From contig CAJXNY010000017.1 of the NCBI GenBank assembly GCA_913057435.1, positions 1 through 64,000 on the forward strand: 64,000 nucleotides of DNA, in the 5' to 3' direction. The notes under the pieces are model-generated. The model saw nothing but the letters and a program-made list of their open reading frames with translations. It was not told the origin of the DNA and searched no databases. The first letter of the stretch is position 1; every line of letters starts with the position of its first letter. Source of the DNA: an uncultured Oceanospirillaceae bacterium. Its GTDB lineage: Bacteria > Pseudomonadota > Gammaproteobacteria > Pseudomonadales > Balneatricaceae. Below are positions 44,818 through 53,548 of the stretch, piece by piece. The position numbers and the translations under genes are program-made.

Positions 44818-44844
44818 TAAATTTTGACCCTGAACGGCCGATAA
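44818..44844 (+). promoter_or_regulatory. FliA (sigma28) promoter
   Basis: TAAATTTT (44818-44825), 11 bases, then GCCGATAA (44837-44844). The -10 is the exact enterobacterial FliA consensus, the -35 core TAAA is exact, and the spacing is exactly that of the family (TAAAGTTT-N11-GCCGATAA). Predicted start is near 44852, giving a 5' leader of about 168 bases to the receptor ATG. The 398-base interval 44622-45019 holds no other gene that I see. Confidence 0.85.
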
Positions 44845-45019
44845 CAGGCGCTCGGTGGTCTTTGTGCTAAACACAGCAGACACAATTGAGTATGCTGGTT
44901 CGACGCCGTTTGATGATGCGCTTGCAAAATATACGCCTTCCTTATCTTTACGCTGCTCCATATGGATTGGACAGTTCATTCCTCTGGATGGATTTGGACC
45001 TGGCCTGACTGGAGTTTTT

Positions 45020-46654
45020 ATGCAGAACCTTTCTATTCGCTTCAAGCTGATACTGACCTCTGTACTGCCAATTATTGGCGTACTGATCGTAGTATCGACT
45101 GCCTTGTCACAGCTCAAACAGATTAATGCCGGTGTTGACCGAATTTACTATGACCGGGTGGTGCCGCTGGAAGATCTGAAGATGATCGCTGATGACTATG
45201 CAATATTGGTAGTGGATGCGGTGAATAAGGCCAACGCCGGTATGGTGTCCGCGAGCGAAGCACAGCAGAGTATTCGCAAAGCGCGGGAGCAGGTTAAGAC
45301 GGGCTGGTCGAAGTTTATGGCGACCGAATTGACGGATGAAGAGCGTCGATTGGCCAACGAAGCCAGCCGCCTGTTTTCAGATGCCAATCGCGAAATAGAC
45401 AGAGCTTCACAGGCACTTCAGGCGATTTCTGTATCGGGGCAGTCTGTGGCTGGTGCACTGAATGAATTTGATGGCCCATTGTATAGCGCTGTCGACCCCA
45501 TCAGTGAAAAGATTAACGAGTTGGTGCATCTGCAGTTGCGGGTTGCCGGTGAGGAGCGTCAGGCGATTAATGACGCTTATGAGCAGGAACAGCTTATCCT
45601 GCTGATCGCCACCATCGCTATTATCGCTGTGCTGGGTTTGTTGTCGGTGGCTGTTTATCAGTCAGTCCGTGGTCCGCTGGATCAGATGCGCAAAACCATG
45701 GAGCGGATCGCCACGGACTCAGACTTGACCGTCAGTCTTGAAGTGACCGGGCCTAGTGAATTATCCAGTATCGCTGTGAGCTTCAATGCCATGGTGGAGC
45801 AGATGCGCCATCTTATTGGGCAGATTTCGGGTGCGACCGGCCAGCTGGCTGATTCCGCTTCGCAGATGACCAATGTCAGTCTGAAAGCAAACGATAGCAT
45901 CAATGCACAGCGTGCAGAGATTGAGCAAGTTGCTGCGGCGATGAATGAGATGGTGTCTACGGCGCAGGAAGTTGCGCGTAATGCCGAAAGTGCTGATGCC
46001 GAAGCGCGTGAGACACAGACCGAAGCACAGAAGGGCAATATGATTGTCAGTGAAGCGGTGACCGCAACCAATGATCTGGTGGTGGATGTAGAGCATGTTT
46101 CGGGTCGTATTCGTACCCTGGAAACGGACAGTGAAAGCATCGGCTCGGTGGTTGATGTTATTAAAGGTATCGCTGAGCAGACTAACCTGTTGGCATTGAA
46201 TGCAGCCATTGAGGCCGCGCGCGCTGGTGAGCAGGGCCGTGGTTTTGCCGTGGTGGCGGATGAAGTGCGTACCCTGGCGCAACGTACCCAGACTTCGACT
46301 CAGGAAATTCAGGAAGCCATTGAGCGCTTGCAGGAAGGTACCCGTAATGCTGTAACTGCCATGGAGACCGGGCAGAATCGGGCACAGAATGCAGGTGCTA
46401 AGGCTCAGGAAGCGGGTGATGCGTTGCAGACGATTGCGAATGCGGTTGGCAGTATTACCGATATGAACGCCCAGATTGCCAGTGCATCGGAAGAGCAGAC
46501 CAGCGTTTCAGAAGAGATTAACCGTTCGCTGGTGAATATCCATGAGGCCTCAAATGGCTCCGCAGAAGGGGCTGAAGGTATGGCTCAGGCCAGTGAAGAG
46601 CTGGCGCAGCTATCCGGGGATCTGCAATCGATGGTGAGTCGATTTAAAGTCTGA
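45020..46654 (+). CDS. Methyl-accepting chemotaxis protein
   Basis: A 544-residue transmembrane receptor. TM1 is about 8-30, a four-helix-bundle periplasmic domain runs to about 190, TM2 follows ([22 protein letters not shown]), then HAMP ([16 protein letters not shown]) and the signalling domain with the tip [38 protein letters not shown] (cited as two parts here). The C-terminus (MVSRFKV) lacks the CheR pentapeptide. GGAG lies six bases before the ATG at 45020; the frame is open further upstream, but that stretch is leader after the FliA promoter. The FliA promoter ties it to flagellar motility. Confidence 0.95.
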   Translation: MQNLSIRFKLILTSVLPIIGVLIVVSTALSQLKQINAGVDRIYYDRVVPLEDLKMIADDYAILVVDAVNKANAGMVSASEAQQSIRKAREQVKTGWSKFMATELTDEERRLANEASRLFSDANREIDRASQALQAISVSGQSVAGALNEFDGPLYSAVDPISEKINELVHLQLRVAGEERQAINDAYEQEQLILLIATIAIIAVLGLLSVAVYQSVRGPLDQMRKTMERIATDSDLTVSLEVTGPSELSSIAVSFNAMVEQMRHLIGQISGATGQLADSASQMTNVSLKANDSINAQRAEIEQVAAAMNEMVSTAQEVARNAESADAEARETQTEAQKGNMIVSEAVTATNDLVVDVEHVSGRIRTLETDSESIGSVVDVIKGIAEQTNLLALNAAIEAARAGEQGRGFAVVADEVRTLAQRTQTSTQEIQEAIERLQEGTRNAVTAMETGQNRAQNAGAKAQEAGDALQTIANAVGSITDMNAQIASASEEQTSVSEEINRSLVNIHEASNGSAEGAEGMAQASEELAQLSGDLQSMVSRFKV

Positions 46655-46680
46655 TTCACCCGGTTACATGCTGACAGAAA

Positions 46681-46707
46681 CCTCGCCCTGACCGGCGAGG
46701 TTTTTTT
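46681..46707 (+). terminator. Intrinsic terminator after the receptor gene
   Basis: CCTCGCC (46681-46687) pairs with GGCGAGG (46694-46700) around six bases, followed by seven Ts (46701-46707). Confidence 0.88.
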
Positions 46708-47353
46708 ATCCCTGCGCGCTGCGCTGGTAGCGGAGCTCGATGACCCGCGCCAGCGCTGAGATCAGGCTGCCAGTCAGCAGGAACCAGAGCGCAACATAAC
46801 CATAGACCCAGAGCATCAGCGACGGATCACGCACGGCGGCGATCACGGTGTTTGCCCGGCTGACGATCTCATCGACTCCGATCACGGAGGCGGTTGCGGA
46901 GGCCATCACCACAACCAGCAGGTATTGCGTCCAGGCGATACTGAACATTCCCCAGCAGTTGTCTTTTTTCTCGCGTAGTTCGCTGAGCAGGGTTGTAATC
47001 TGGTCGGAGGCAAAGCCGATTACTGGTACGGTCAGGGCCAGTGTTGCCTTCAGCCAGATTGGGAAGCTGTAGACCTCTCCTTGCCAGCTGAACTCCATCG
47101 GGGTGAGAAAAGCGATATAAAACAGAAAGACAAAGCTGGGGATATTTCGGAACAGGCTGGTGACACTGCTTGCTATATAGCCTGCCCGGGTATGCTGACT
47201 GGCGCGCAGGCTGCCCAGCCCCCAGCCCAGTAACGTGCCGAGCAGCATGGGGGCGAATGAAATCAGCAGATTGATTAGAAAGCCTTCGGCCAGAAATGGC
47301 GTCCACAGCAGCAGAGTGCCTAATTGCTCTTGTGCGCCCATCGACGTACCCAT
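46706..47353 (-). CDS. Amino-acid ABC-type permease
   Basis: A 215-residue integral membrane protein of the HisMQ/GlnP family. The EAA-type loop is in the central part (ITTLLSELREKKDN...SIAWTQYLLVV), and about five membrane helices are seen. It starts inside the end of the upstream fusion gene (34-base overlap), so the two are co-expressed and probably form a heterodimeric permease. No ATPase gene accompanies them. Confidence 0.85.
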   Translation of the reverse strand: MGTSMGAQEQLGTLLLWTPFLAEGFLINLLISFAPMLLGTLLGWGLGSLRASQHTRAGYIASSVTSLFRNIPSFVFLFYIAFLTPMEFSWQGEVYSFPIWLKATLALTVPVIGFASDQITTLLSELREKKDNCWGMFSIAWTQYLLVVVMASATASVIGVDEIVSRANTVIAAVRDPSLMLWVYGYVALWFLLTGSLISALARVIELRYQRSAQG

Positions 47354-48936
47354 CCTTTCGTATGTTTAAGTAGCCAGAGCATCAATGTGATCAGGCCAAA
47401 ATAGAACAGCACCAGGAAGTTCATAACCACGCTGGTGGTACCGTGTTCGGAGATAATACTGTTGGCCGCTGAGATGATTTCAGGCACCGCAATGGTGCTG
47501 GCGATACCTACGGCTTTGACGATATTGACTGAATTGGCCATCAACCCGCTCCAGGCCCGGTCGAGGGTCTCCGGCAGCAGCTGGCGCAGAGAGGCATCCG
47601 GCTGTGTTTGTGTGACGGTCTGTAATGCAACGCTGAAAATTACCGCATTACTGGCACCGGCATAGAGTGAAAATACGATGCAGGCGATGATCAGTGCATT
47701 AAACGTGACGCCCAGCTGCAGGGCAGCCCAGCTGCCGATACCAAAAAAGATCAGGTAAAGGCTGAGAATCGGCGGCGTCATTCGTAAGGTGGCATTGATC
47801 ATATTGAGCACGATGCGGGTCAGTCGGTTGCCACGGCCATGCAGAGTACCGATCAGGGTGCCAAATATCAGCCCCCCCAGCATGGCTGTCAGGCTGATGC
47901 CCAGGGTCAGGGCGAGCCCTTCCAGTAAGGAGCTGAGGCTGAATTCGTCGTAAAGGGGTGGGAAGTCCAGGCCCAGGTTACGTAGCATCACGCCGAACCG
48001 GGCCTGCAGGTCGGTATGGTTTGTCGCCAGCGCCAGTTTCCGGTCAATGCAGGCCAGTGGGAAGGTGCCGTCGGCCTGACGGCTGCAGAGGTAACCGGCC
48101 CGAGTCAGGGGCTGATTCCAGAGCTGTTGTTGTTGCAGCAGGTAGCCATCGGTGGACAGGCCCCATGCGGCGACAATATTGCTGAGCTCGCCGCTGCGGT
48201 GCCAGTCGATCATAATATCGCTGACCAGTAATCCCCAGCTGCTGTTGCGTTCTGCCCGACTAACTGCGGCGGCCCAGGGTTGTACCATGATCGGAGAGAG
48301 GGGCAGATGGTAGTTTTGCCAGCGCGGATCATCCTGTTTCAGCCGTTGTAAGGCTACATCATCATAGACCCAGCCTTCACATCGGCCTGCCTCAAGGGCC
48401 AGCAGAGTATCGCGGGTACCTTTGAATATCACCGGATTAATCAGGTGACGTTGAATCAGCGTGCGATTGAAAAATGCGCCGTTGCTGAGACAAATTTGAC
48501 GCCCGCGCAGCGAGTCCCAGCTGGTAATGGCTGACTGGCGTGGCAGCAGTATATTTACCCCGCTACTATAATAGTTGGGCTCCAGCAGTCCAGACAGCTG
48601 GCGTCGGGCCGGGGTATCACTGAGGGTGGCCAGCAGCAGGTCGACAGCCCCGCTTTCAACCTTTTGCAGGCGGTTACTGGAGGTGACGGCCACCAGTTGC
48701 AGTTTTACGCCAAGCTGGTGGGCCAGGTTACGCGCCAGATCGGGCTCAATACCGATAAGCCTGCCTGAGGTATTCATCATGCCCCAGGGTGGATAATCGG
48801 CTTTAACGCCGACGATCAGTTTGCCGCGCTGCTGGATCAGCCCCAGTCGAGAGCTTTCTGCCCAGGCTGTACTGGTGCTAATCAGCAGAAATATCAGCCA
48901 TCCTGTCAGGCGGATTATTGCCCGTTGATAATGCAC
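47320..48936 (-). CDS. Substrate-binding protein/permease fusion (amino-acid ABC family)
   Basis: A 538-residue fusion. A signal peptide (about 1-26, ending near AWAES) is followed by a family-3 binding-protein domain (about 35-265; GKLIVGVKADYPPWG, GIEPDLARNLAHQLG, VDLLLATLSDTPARR). Residues about 335-525 form a permease domain of the HisMQ type (FSLSSLLEGLALTLGISLTAM starts it; SAANSIISEHG lies near its end). The binding domain would be tethered to the transporter in the periplasm. The downstream gene supplies a second permease subunit. An ATPase must be encoded elsewhere if the complex is an active importer. Confidence 0.88.
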   Translation of the reverse strand: MHYQRAIIRLTGWLIFLLISTSTAWAESSRLGLIQQRGKLIVGVKADYPPWGMMNTSGRLIGIEPDLARNLAHQLGVKLQLVAVTSSNRLQKVESGAVDLLLATLSDTPARRQLSGLLEPNYYSSGVNILLPRQSAITSWDSLRGRQICLSNGAFFNRTLIQRHLINPVIFKGTRDTLLALEAGRCEGWVYDDVALQRLKQDDPRWQNYHLPLSPIMVQPWAAAVSRAERNSSWGLLVSDIMIDWHRSGELSNIVAAWGLSTDGYLLQQQQLWNQPLTRAGYLCSRQADGTFPLACIDRKLALATNHTDLQARFGVMLRNLGLDFPPLYDEFSLSSLLEGLALTLGISLTAMLGGLIFGTLIGTLHGRGNRLTRIVLNMINATLRMTPPILSLYLIFFGIGSWAALQLGVTFNALIIACIVFSLYAGASNAVIFSVALQTVTQTQPDASLRQLLPETLDRAWSGLMANSVNIVKAVGIASTIAVPEIISAANSIISEHGTTSVVMNFLVLFYFGLITLMLWLLKHTKGWVRRWAHKSN

Positions 48937-49270
48937 GCTGAAGCTCCCAGAAGGTAGATAACAAATATGGTATTTTCAGCGCCTACCGGGTAAAGGTAGC
49001 TGCTGATGTATGAGCGATCATGTTACTTTAATCTGAAAAGTGGTTGAATCGTTTTAATCTTAGCGTAGGCAAAGCCTGGCTCATAACTGGCGGAAATAGT
49101 ATGGCTTTTTCCCGTCCCGTTTTTCAACGAACTGGCTGTTATGACGACCTGGTAATGTCAGGGCCCGGAGATATAAACTGTGCTGATAATTTTGAGCGTA
49201 TGATCTGTGGTTCGGTGTGGCTAGTAATAAGGCCCGCGGCAGGGTAAACAGGATTGAGGAGAATAAGACA
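48937..49270. other. Divergent intergenic region
   Basis: 334 bases between the SBP-permease fusion and the receptor-like channel gene. I see no gene and no clear promoter or operator; short frames here have no ribosome-binding site. It presumably carries promoters for both directions. Confidence 0.4.
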
Positions 49271-50443
49271 GTGAAGTGGTGGGGATGGGTCGTGCTATCG
49301 AGCCTGTTATGGCTATCTGCAGGTATAAAAATTGCTCATGCACAGGCGCCGCTGGCTGGCTGTACGCCACGTAACGAGGTACCGGCCGGGGTGCTGTCTG
49401 TCGCCGTACGTTCGGCACCGCCCTATATATTTGAACACAGTATTCGAGGGCTGGAGGGGTTATCGATTGATCTGTGGGAAAATGTAGCCAAAACGCTGAA
49501 ACTGGATTATCGCTATATCTGTCTGGATTTAAACAGCACGCTGGCGGCGTTGAAAGTTGGCAGTATTGATATTGCAATATCACCGTTAACAATCTCCCGT
49601 AGCCGTGAACAGGCTTTTGATTTCAGTCACCAGTATTTTTCTTCTTCTCTGGTGATCGCGACCCGGCCCGAAGCTGTCAGCTTCAACTTTGAGCGAGTGC
49701 TACACACGATTGGCAAAATTGCCACTTCATCGGGGTTTATATCAGTCATACTATTTTTTGTACTGATCACTCTGGTGTTGGCGTTCATCTCGTATCGCCA
49801 TATGGAGCACTATACCCCCCTGGCTAAAGACGATATGGATGGGCGGTTTTCTTTCCACCTGCACCTGCTGCTGATGTCCGGGCTGAATACACTGGGGATG
49901 CGCAAGGATATTTTCAGTTTCAGTAATGTTCGGGTGCAATTACTGTTTGTGCTGGTGTTGATGGTGGGCTCGGTATTTTCATCAAGTCTGGGCGGGATGA
50001 TTACGGCGGTATTTATGAGCAGCACCCAGCAGCACTTTTCGATTACCGCTGATAATCTCACTCAACATCAGATCAGCACTTTGAAAGGTTCAACCGCTGA
50101 GCGTTATCTGAATGAGACTCTGGAGCAGAGCGAAAAAGAGCCACTGACCTGGCTGCGCCAGGATAGCTGGGGTGAGGTACTGGATGATCTGGCCAGTGGA
50201 GAGGCTGATGTAGTGATTGGCGACTGGGTGCAGATGACCTGGCTGGTCAATCAGCCCCGCTTTAAGGGGCGGATACAGATCGACCCGGCAACGTTGCGGC
50301 TGGAGCCCCATGGCTGGGGAATGCCAACGGGCAGCGCACTGAGGGAGTCGGTTAATCAGGAGCTGATCGGCGTTTTACGTAACCACAGCTGGCCGGATGT
50401 TGCGCGGACGTATCTGGGCGGCGATCAGGTCTCAGCCCACTGA
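49271..50443 (+). CDS. Prokaryotic ionotropic glutamate receptor-like channel
   Basis: A 390-residue protein with the GluR layout: signal peptide (1-26), ligand-binding half S1 (about 35-135), helix M1 (156-175), a pore-like re-entrant stretch (about 192-213), helix M2 (221-249), then half S2 (260-385). S1 ends in SPLTISRSREQAFDFS, equal in pattern to the eukaryotic PLTIT...RE...DFS motif, with R112 at the alpha-carboxyl-binding Arg. S2 has GST at 273-275 and D318 in VIGDW where an acidic residue contacts the ligand amino group. The TVGYG potassium filter of GluR0 is absent. The GTG at 49271 follows GAGGAG; a GTG at 49217 lacks a signal-peptide fit. Confidence 0.82.
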   Translation: MKWWGWVVLSSLLWLSAGIKIAHAQAPLAGCTPRNEVPAGVLSVAVRSAPPYIFEHSIRGLEGLSIDLWENVAKTLKLDYRYICLDLNSTLAALKVGSIDIAISPLTISRSREQAFDFSHQYFSSSLVIATRPEAVSFNFERVLHTIGKIATSSGFISVILFFVLITLVLAFISYRHMEHYTPLAKDDMDGRFSFHLHLLLMSGLNTLGMRKDIFSFSNVRVQLLFVLVLMVGSVFSSSLGGMITAVFMSSTQQHFSITADNLTQHQISTLKGSTAERYLNETLEQSEKEPLTWLRQDSWGEVLDDLASGEADVVIGDWVQMTWLVNQPRFKGRIQIDPATLRLEPHGWGMPTGSALRESVNQELIGVLRNHSWPDVARTYLGGDQVSAH

Positions 50444-50466
50444 CTATTGCTTTAATCTGGCCGTAA

Positions 50467-50490
50467 TACCGGTGGCGTGAGCCACCGGTA
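50467..50490. terminator. Hairpin between convergent genes
   Basis: TACCGGTGGC (50467-50476) pairs perfectly with GCCACCGGTA (50481-50490) with a GTGA loop. It lies between the channel gene and gloA. Neither side has a good T run. Confidence 0.5.
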
Positions 50491-50498
50491 GCAACCTC

Positions 50499-50891
50499 TT
50501 AATCCTCGCGTTTGGTCCCCAGTAACTCAATCATGTAGCCATCCGGGTCTTTCACAAATGCCAGCACGGTGGTGCTGTGCTTCATGGGTCCTGCATCTCG
50601 AACGATTTTTCCGCCTTTAGCCTTGATCACATCACAGGCGGCATAAACATCGTCGACCTCAATCGCGATATGGCCATAGGCATTACCGTGTTCATAGCTG
50701 TCTGTATCCCAGTTGTGGGTCAGCTCCAGCACTGTGTTGGCGTTTTCATCACCATAGCCCAGAAAACACAGGGTAAAGCGGCCTTCCGGGTAATCTTTGC
50801 TGCGCAGCAGCTGCATGCCCAATACGTCAGTGTAAAACTCAATAGATGCCTGCAGGCTGGTTACCCGTAGCATGGTGTGCAGAATACGCAT
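50499..50891 (-). CDS. gloA: Lactoylglutathione lyase (glyoxalase I)
   Basis: GloA converts the methylglyoxal-glutathione hemithioacetal to S-lactoylglutathione. The 130-residue protein has the metal ligands of the nickel/zinc enzyme: H5 (RILHTMLRV), Glu in NTVLELTHN, His in GHIAIEVDD and Glu in YMIELLGT. The start used is the ATG at 50891, preceded by GAGGA; upstream ATG at 50942 adds a non-family stretch. It stands alone. Confidence 0.95.
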   Translation of the reverse strand: MRILHTMLRVTSLQASIEFYTDVLGMQLLRSKDYPEGRFTLCFLGYGDENANTVLELTHNWDTDSYEHGNAYGHIAIEVDDVYAACDVIKAKGGKIVRDAGPMKHSTTVLAFVKDPDGYMIELLGTKRED

Positions 50892-51157
50892 GGCGTGTCC
50901 TCTGATGCGGTCAATGATTGTTAATCGGCTGAGCGGGGGCAATAATCTGGCCGCTGTTCGCCGTCAGTGCTTCCGTTAAACTGATTTATGTGGTTATTTT
51001 AACGGACTCGCCGCGTGATGTGACCTGCTGACAGGGCACTGAATTTGTGTCTTTTTACGCCAGGGAGTGAAGTTGCCGTGAGTGCTGGCTATGGAACCTG
51101 GGCAGGCTGGGTAATAGCGGGTATCACCTACCGGATTCTGAATGGAGAGGATGTGGC

Positions 51158-51508
51158 ATGTTCCAGGATATGACGAAGACACTGAATCAATCGATGGGCC
51201 CCTTTAAAGATCTGATTAATATTCAGGCCCGTATGCTGGAAGAGCTGACCCGTCAGCAGATGGCATGTACCCGTTCCTGTATTGAAGCGACCATGCAACA
51301 GACGCGGGAGCTGCAACACTGTAAAACCCCACAGGATCTGATGGCGCTGCAAAGTGCTTATGCCAGCGAGCTGGAAGTCAGCCTGCGTGATGCCAGCAAG
51401 AGTAATCTCAAAGCACTGGCTGAAGCCCGGCATGAGATTGAACAGCTGACTCAGGATACCTTTGATGCCTTTGCGGCACGGGATGAAAATGGTGACGCTC
51501 AGCTTTGA
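51158..51508 (+). CDS. Phasin-family protein
   Basis: A 116-residue, almost wholly helical protein with amphipathic heptads. The sequence style (MFQDMTKTLNQSMGPFKDLI, then CKTPQDLMALQSAYASE) matches the phasin family that coats polyhydroxyalkanoate granules. The conserved centre TPQDLMALQ is typical. No PHA synthase is in the window, so storage function is inferred from family only. Confidence 0.85.
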   Translation: MFQDMTKTLNQSMGPFKDLINIQARMLEELTRQQMACTRSCIEATMQQTRELQHCKTPQDLMALQSAYASELEVSLRDASKSNLKALAEARHEIEQLTQDTFDAFAARDENGDAQL

Positions 51509-51693
51509 GCAGAGCTTGCCAGAGGGCGGCTGCGAGTCTCTATACTGAACCCAGTGCTGGCACCTGCAGGTGCTAATGGCTGCTGCACTGCGGAAATCAG
51601 ACTGTAGATCGGGTAAGATACCGCGCTACGTTGGTTTAACTGTCGTACCTGTACAGTTTAAAAGTATGATCAACAAAGGATTCCCTGTTACCC

Positions 51694-52218
51694 ATGAATG
51701 CTCCTATTGGTCTTTTCTTTGGCTCCACTACTGGCAATACAGAAGACGTTGCTCAAATGCTGGCTGACGGTCTGGGTCACCAGCTGGTGGCCATGCATGA
51801 TATTGCGGTTGATGGCGTCGCACCGGCGGTAGAGTACGAGCAGTTGATCATGGGGATTCCCACCTGGGACTTTGGTGAATTGCAGGAAGGCTGGCTGGAG
51901 CTCTGGCCTGAACTGGAGGCGATGGACCTGACCGGTAAGCAGGTTGCCCTGTTTGGTCTGGGTGATCAGCTGGGCTACGGCGAATGGTTCCTGGATGCGA
52001 TGGGACTGTTGCATGATCTGTTACTCAGCCGCGGGGCGACGCTGCATGGTTATACCTCAGTCGAGGGGTTCAGTTTTGAAGCGTCAAAAGCGCTAACCCC
52101 TGATGAAACACAGTTTGTCGGGCTGGCCATTGATGAAGACGGTCAGCACGGTGAAACCGATGAGCGTGTGCAGCGCTGGGTATTCCAGCTGCGCGAAGAA
52201 TTTTCCCTGGCCGAGTAA
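51694..52218 (+). CDS. Flavodoxin
   Basis: A 174-residue long-chain flavodoxin. The FMN phosphate loop GSTTGNTEDVA is near residues 10-20, the aromatic-flanking loop GIPTWDFGELQEGW about 55-68, and GLGDQLGYGEWFLDAMGLL about 89-107. It carries electrons for low-potential reactions such as biotin, methionine or ribonucleotide metabolism. Sequence suggests the FldB-like group, but I keep the name general. A hairpin of eight base pairs at 52270-52292 follows. Confidence 0.92.
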   Translation: MNAPIGLFFGSTTGNTEDVAQMLADGLGHQLVAMHDIAVDGVAPAVEYEQLIMGIPTWDFGELQEGWLELWPELEAMDLTGKQVALFGLGDQLGYGEWFLDAMGLLHDLLLSRGATLHGYTSVEGFSFEASKALTPDETQFVGLAIDEDGQHGETDERVQRWVFQLREEFSLAE

Positions 52219-52269
52219 AACACGCCGCTCTGCACAGCCTCCCCCTCTTTCTGGCTACACTGTTGTATG

Positions 52270-52292
52270 CACCTGACTGATGCTGTCAGGTG
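52270..52292 (+). terminator. Weak hairpin after flavodoxin gene
   Basis: CACCTGAC (52270-52277) pairs with GTCAGGTG (52285-52292) around seven bases. Only TTGATAATG follows, so it is a weak terminator at best, or part of the prfB leader. Confidence 0.35.
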
Positions 52293-52391
52293 TTGATAAT
52301 GCTGTGTTTCCCCGTCGGTGATGATTTAAACAATCGCCAGATTCCGGTAGACTATGCGCCTTTTCCAACCTGTGAGTGTGTGATCGATACG

Positions 52392-53486
52392 ATGGAAGTC
52401 AATCCGATTATTAACGGTCTCAACGATATTCGTGAGCGTACCGAAACCCTGCGCGGTTATCTTGATTACGATGGCAAGAAAGAACGCCTGGAAGAGGTCA
52501 CCCGTGAGCTTGAAGACCCGGCTGTCTGGAATGACCCGGAGTATGCCCAGAAACTGGGTAAAGAGCGCGCCTCACTGGAAGTGGTGGTGAAGACCATCGA
52601 TGATCTGTCCCGTGGTGTTGAAGATACCCGTGATCTGCTGGATATGGCAGTCGAAGAGGACGACGAAGAGACGGTTGAAGACGTTCAGCAGGAAGTCGAC
52701 AGCATGCAGTCTCAGCTGGGCAAGCTGGAATTCCGCCGTATGTTTTCTGGCGAAGCCGATGGTAACAATGCCTTCCTGGATATTCAGGCCGGTTCCGGTG
52801 GTACTGAGGCGCAGGACTGGGCCAATATGATGCTGCGTATGTACCTGCGCTGGGGCGAGTCCCGTGGCTTTAAAACCGAGTTGCTGGAAGTGTCTGCTGG
52901 TGATGTGGCCGGTATCAAATCTGCGACTATCCGCTTTGAAGGTGAATACGCCTTTGGCTGGCTGCGCACCGAAACTGGTGTACATCGGCTGGTACGTAAA
53001 TCTCCGTTTGATTCCGGCGGTCGTCGCCATACGTCTTTCTCCTCGGTGTTTGCGTCCCCCGAGATTGACGATAACGTTGATATCGATATCAACCCGGCAG
53101 ATCTGCGTGTCGATGTGTACCGTGCCTCTGGCGCGGGTGGTCAGCACGTAAACCGTACGGAATCTGCGGTGCGTATCACCCATGGCCCGTCCGGTATCGT
53201 GGTACAGAGCCAGAGCCAGCGCTCCCAGCACCAGAACAAAGACACCTGTATGAAGCAGCTGCGTGCAAAACTGTACGAGATGGAGATGCTCAAGCGCTCC
53301 GAAGCGGCGCAGGAACAGGAAGATAACAAAGCTGATATCGGCTGGGGCAGTCAGATCCGTTCTTACGTGCTGGATGACCAGCGGATCAAGGATCTGCGTA
53401 CCAATGTTCAGTCCAGCAATTGCGATAAAGTGCTGGATGGCGACTTGGATCTGTTTATCGAAGCCAGCCTGAAAGCCGGTCTGTAA
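52392..53486 (+). CDS. prfB: Peptide chain release factor 2, no frameshift site
   Basis: RF2 reads UGA and UAA. The 364-residue protein has the anticodon-like SPF ([14 protein letters not shown]) and the GGQ loop ([14 protein letters not shown]). Where most bacteria have the CTT TGA C shift site after the codons for RGYL, this gene reads CGC GGT TAT CTT GAT TAC, fully in frame, so no +1 frameshift is needed. The ATG at 52392 gives [20 protein letters not shown], matching the family; frame extends upstream without support. lysS follows 62 bases later, as in E. coli. Confidence 0.95.
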   Translation: MEVNPIINGLNDIRERTETLRGYLDYDGKKERLEEVTRELEDPAVWNDPEYAQKLGKERASLEVVVKTIDDLSRGVEDTRDLLDMAVEEDDEETVEDVQQEVDSMQSQLGKLEFRRMFSGEADGNNAFLDIQAGSGGTEAQDWANMMLRMYLRWGESRGFKTELLEVSAGDVAGIKSATIRFEGEYAFGWLRTETGVHRLVRKSPFDSGGRRHTSFSSVFASPEIDDNVDIDINPADLRVDVYRASGAGGQHVNRTESAVRITHGPSGIVVQSQSQRSQHQNKDTCMKQLRAKLYEMEMLKRSEAAQEQEDNKADIGWGSQIRSYVLDDQRIKDLRTNVQSSNCDKVLDGDLDLFIEASLKAGL

Positions 53487-53548
53487 TTACAGACCGTCCA
53501 CCCCTAATTTGTTACTGAAACATCTGAATAGAAAGGTTTAACACCACG

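Noticed and set aside
53478-53497. Palindrome at the end of prfB as a terminator
   Set aside because: GGTCTGTAATTACAGACC is a perfect inverted repeat but has no T run; lysS probably reads through.
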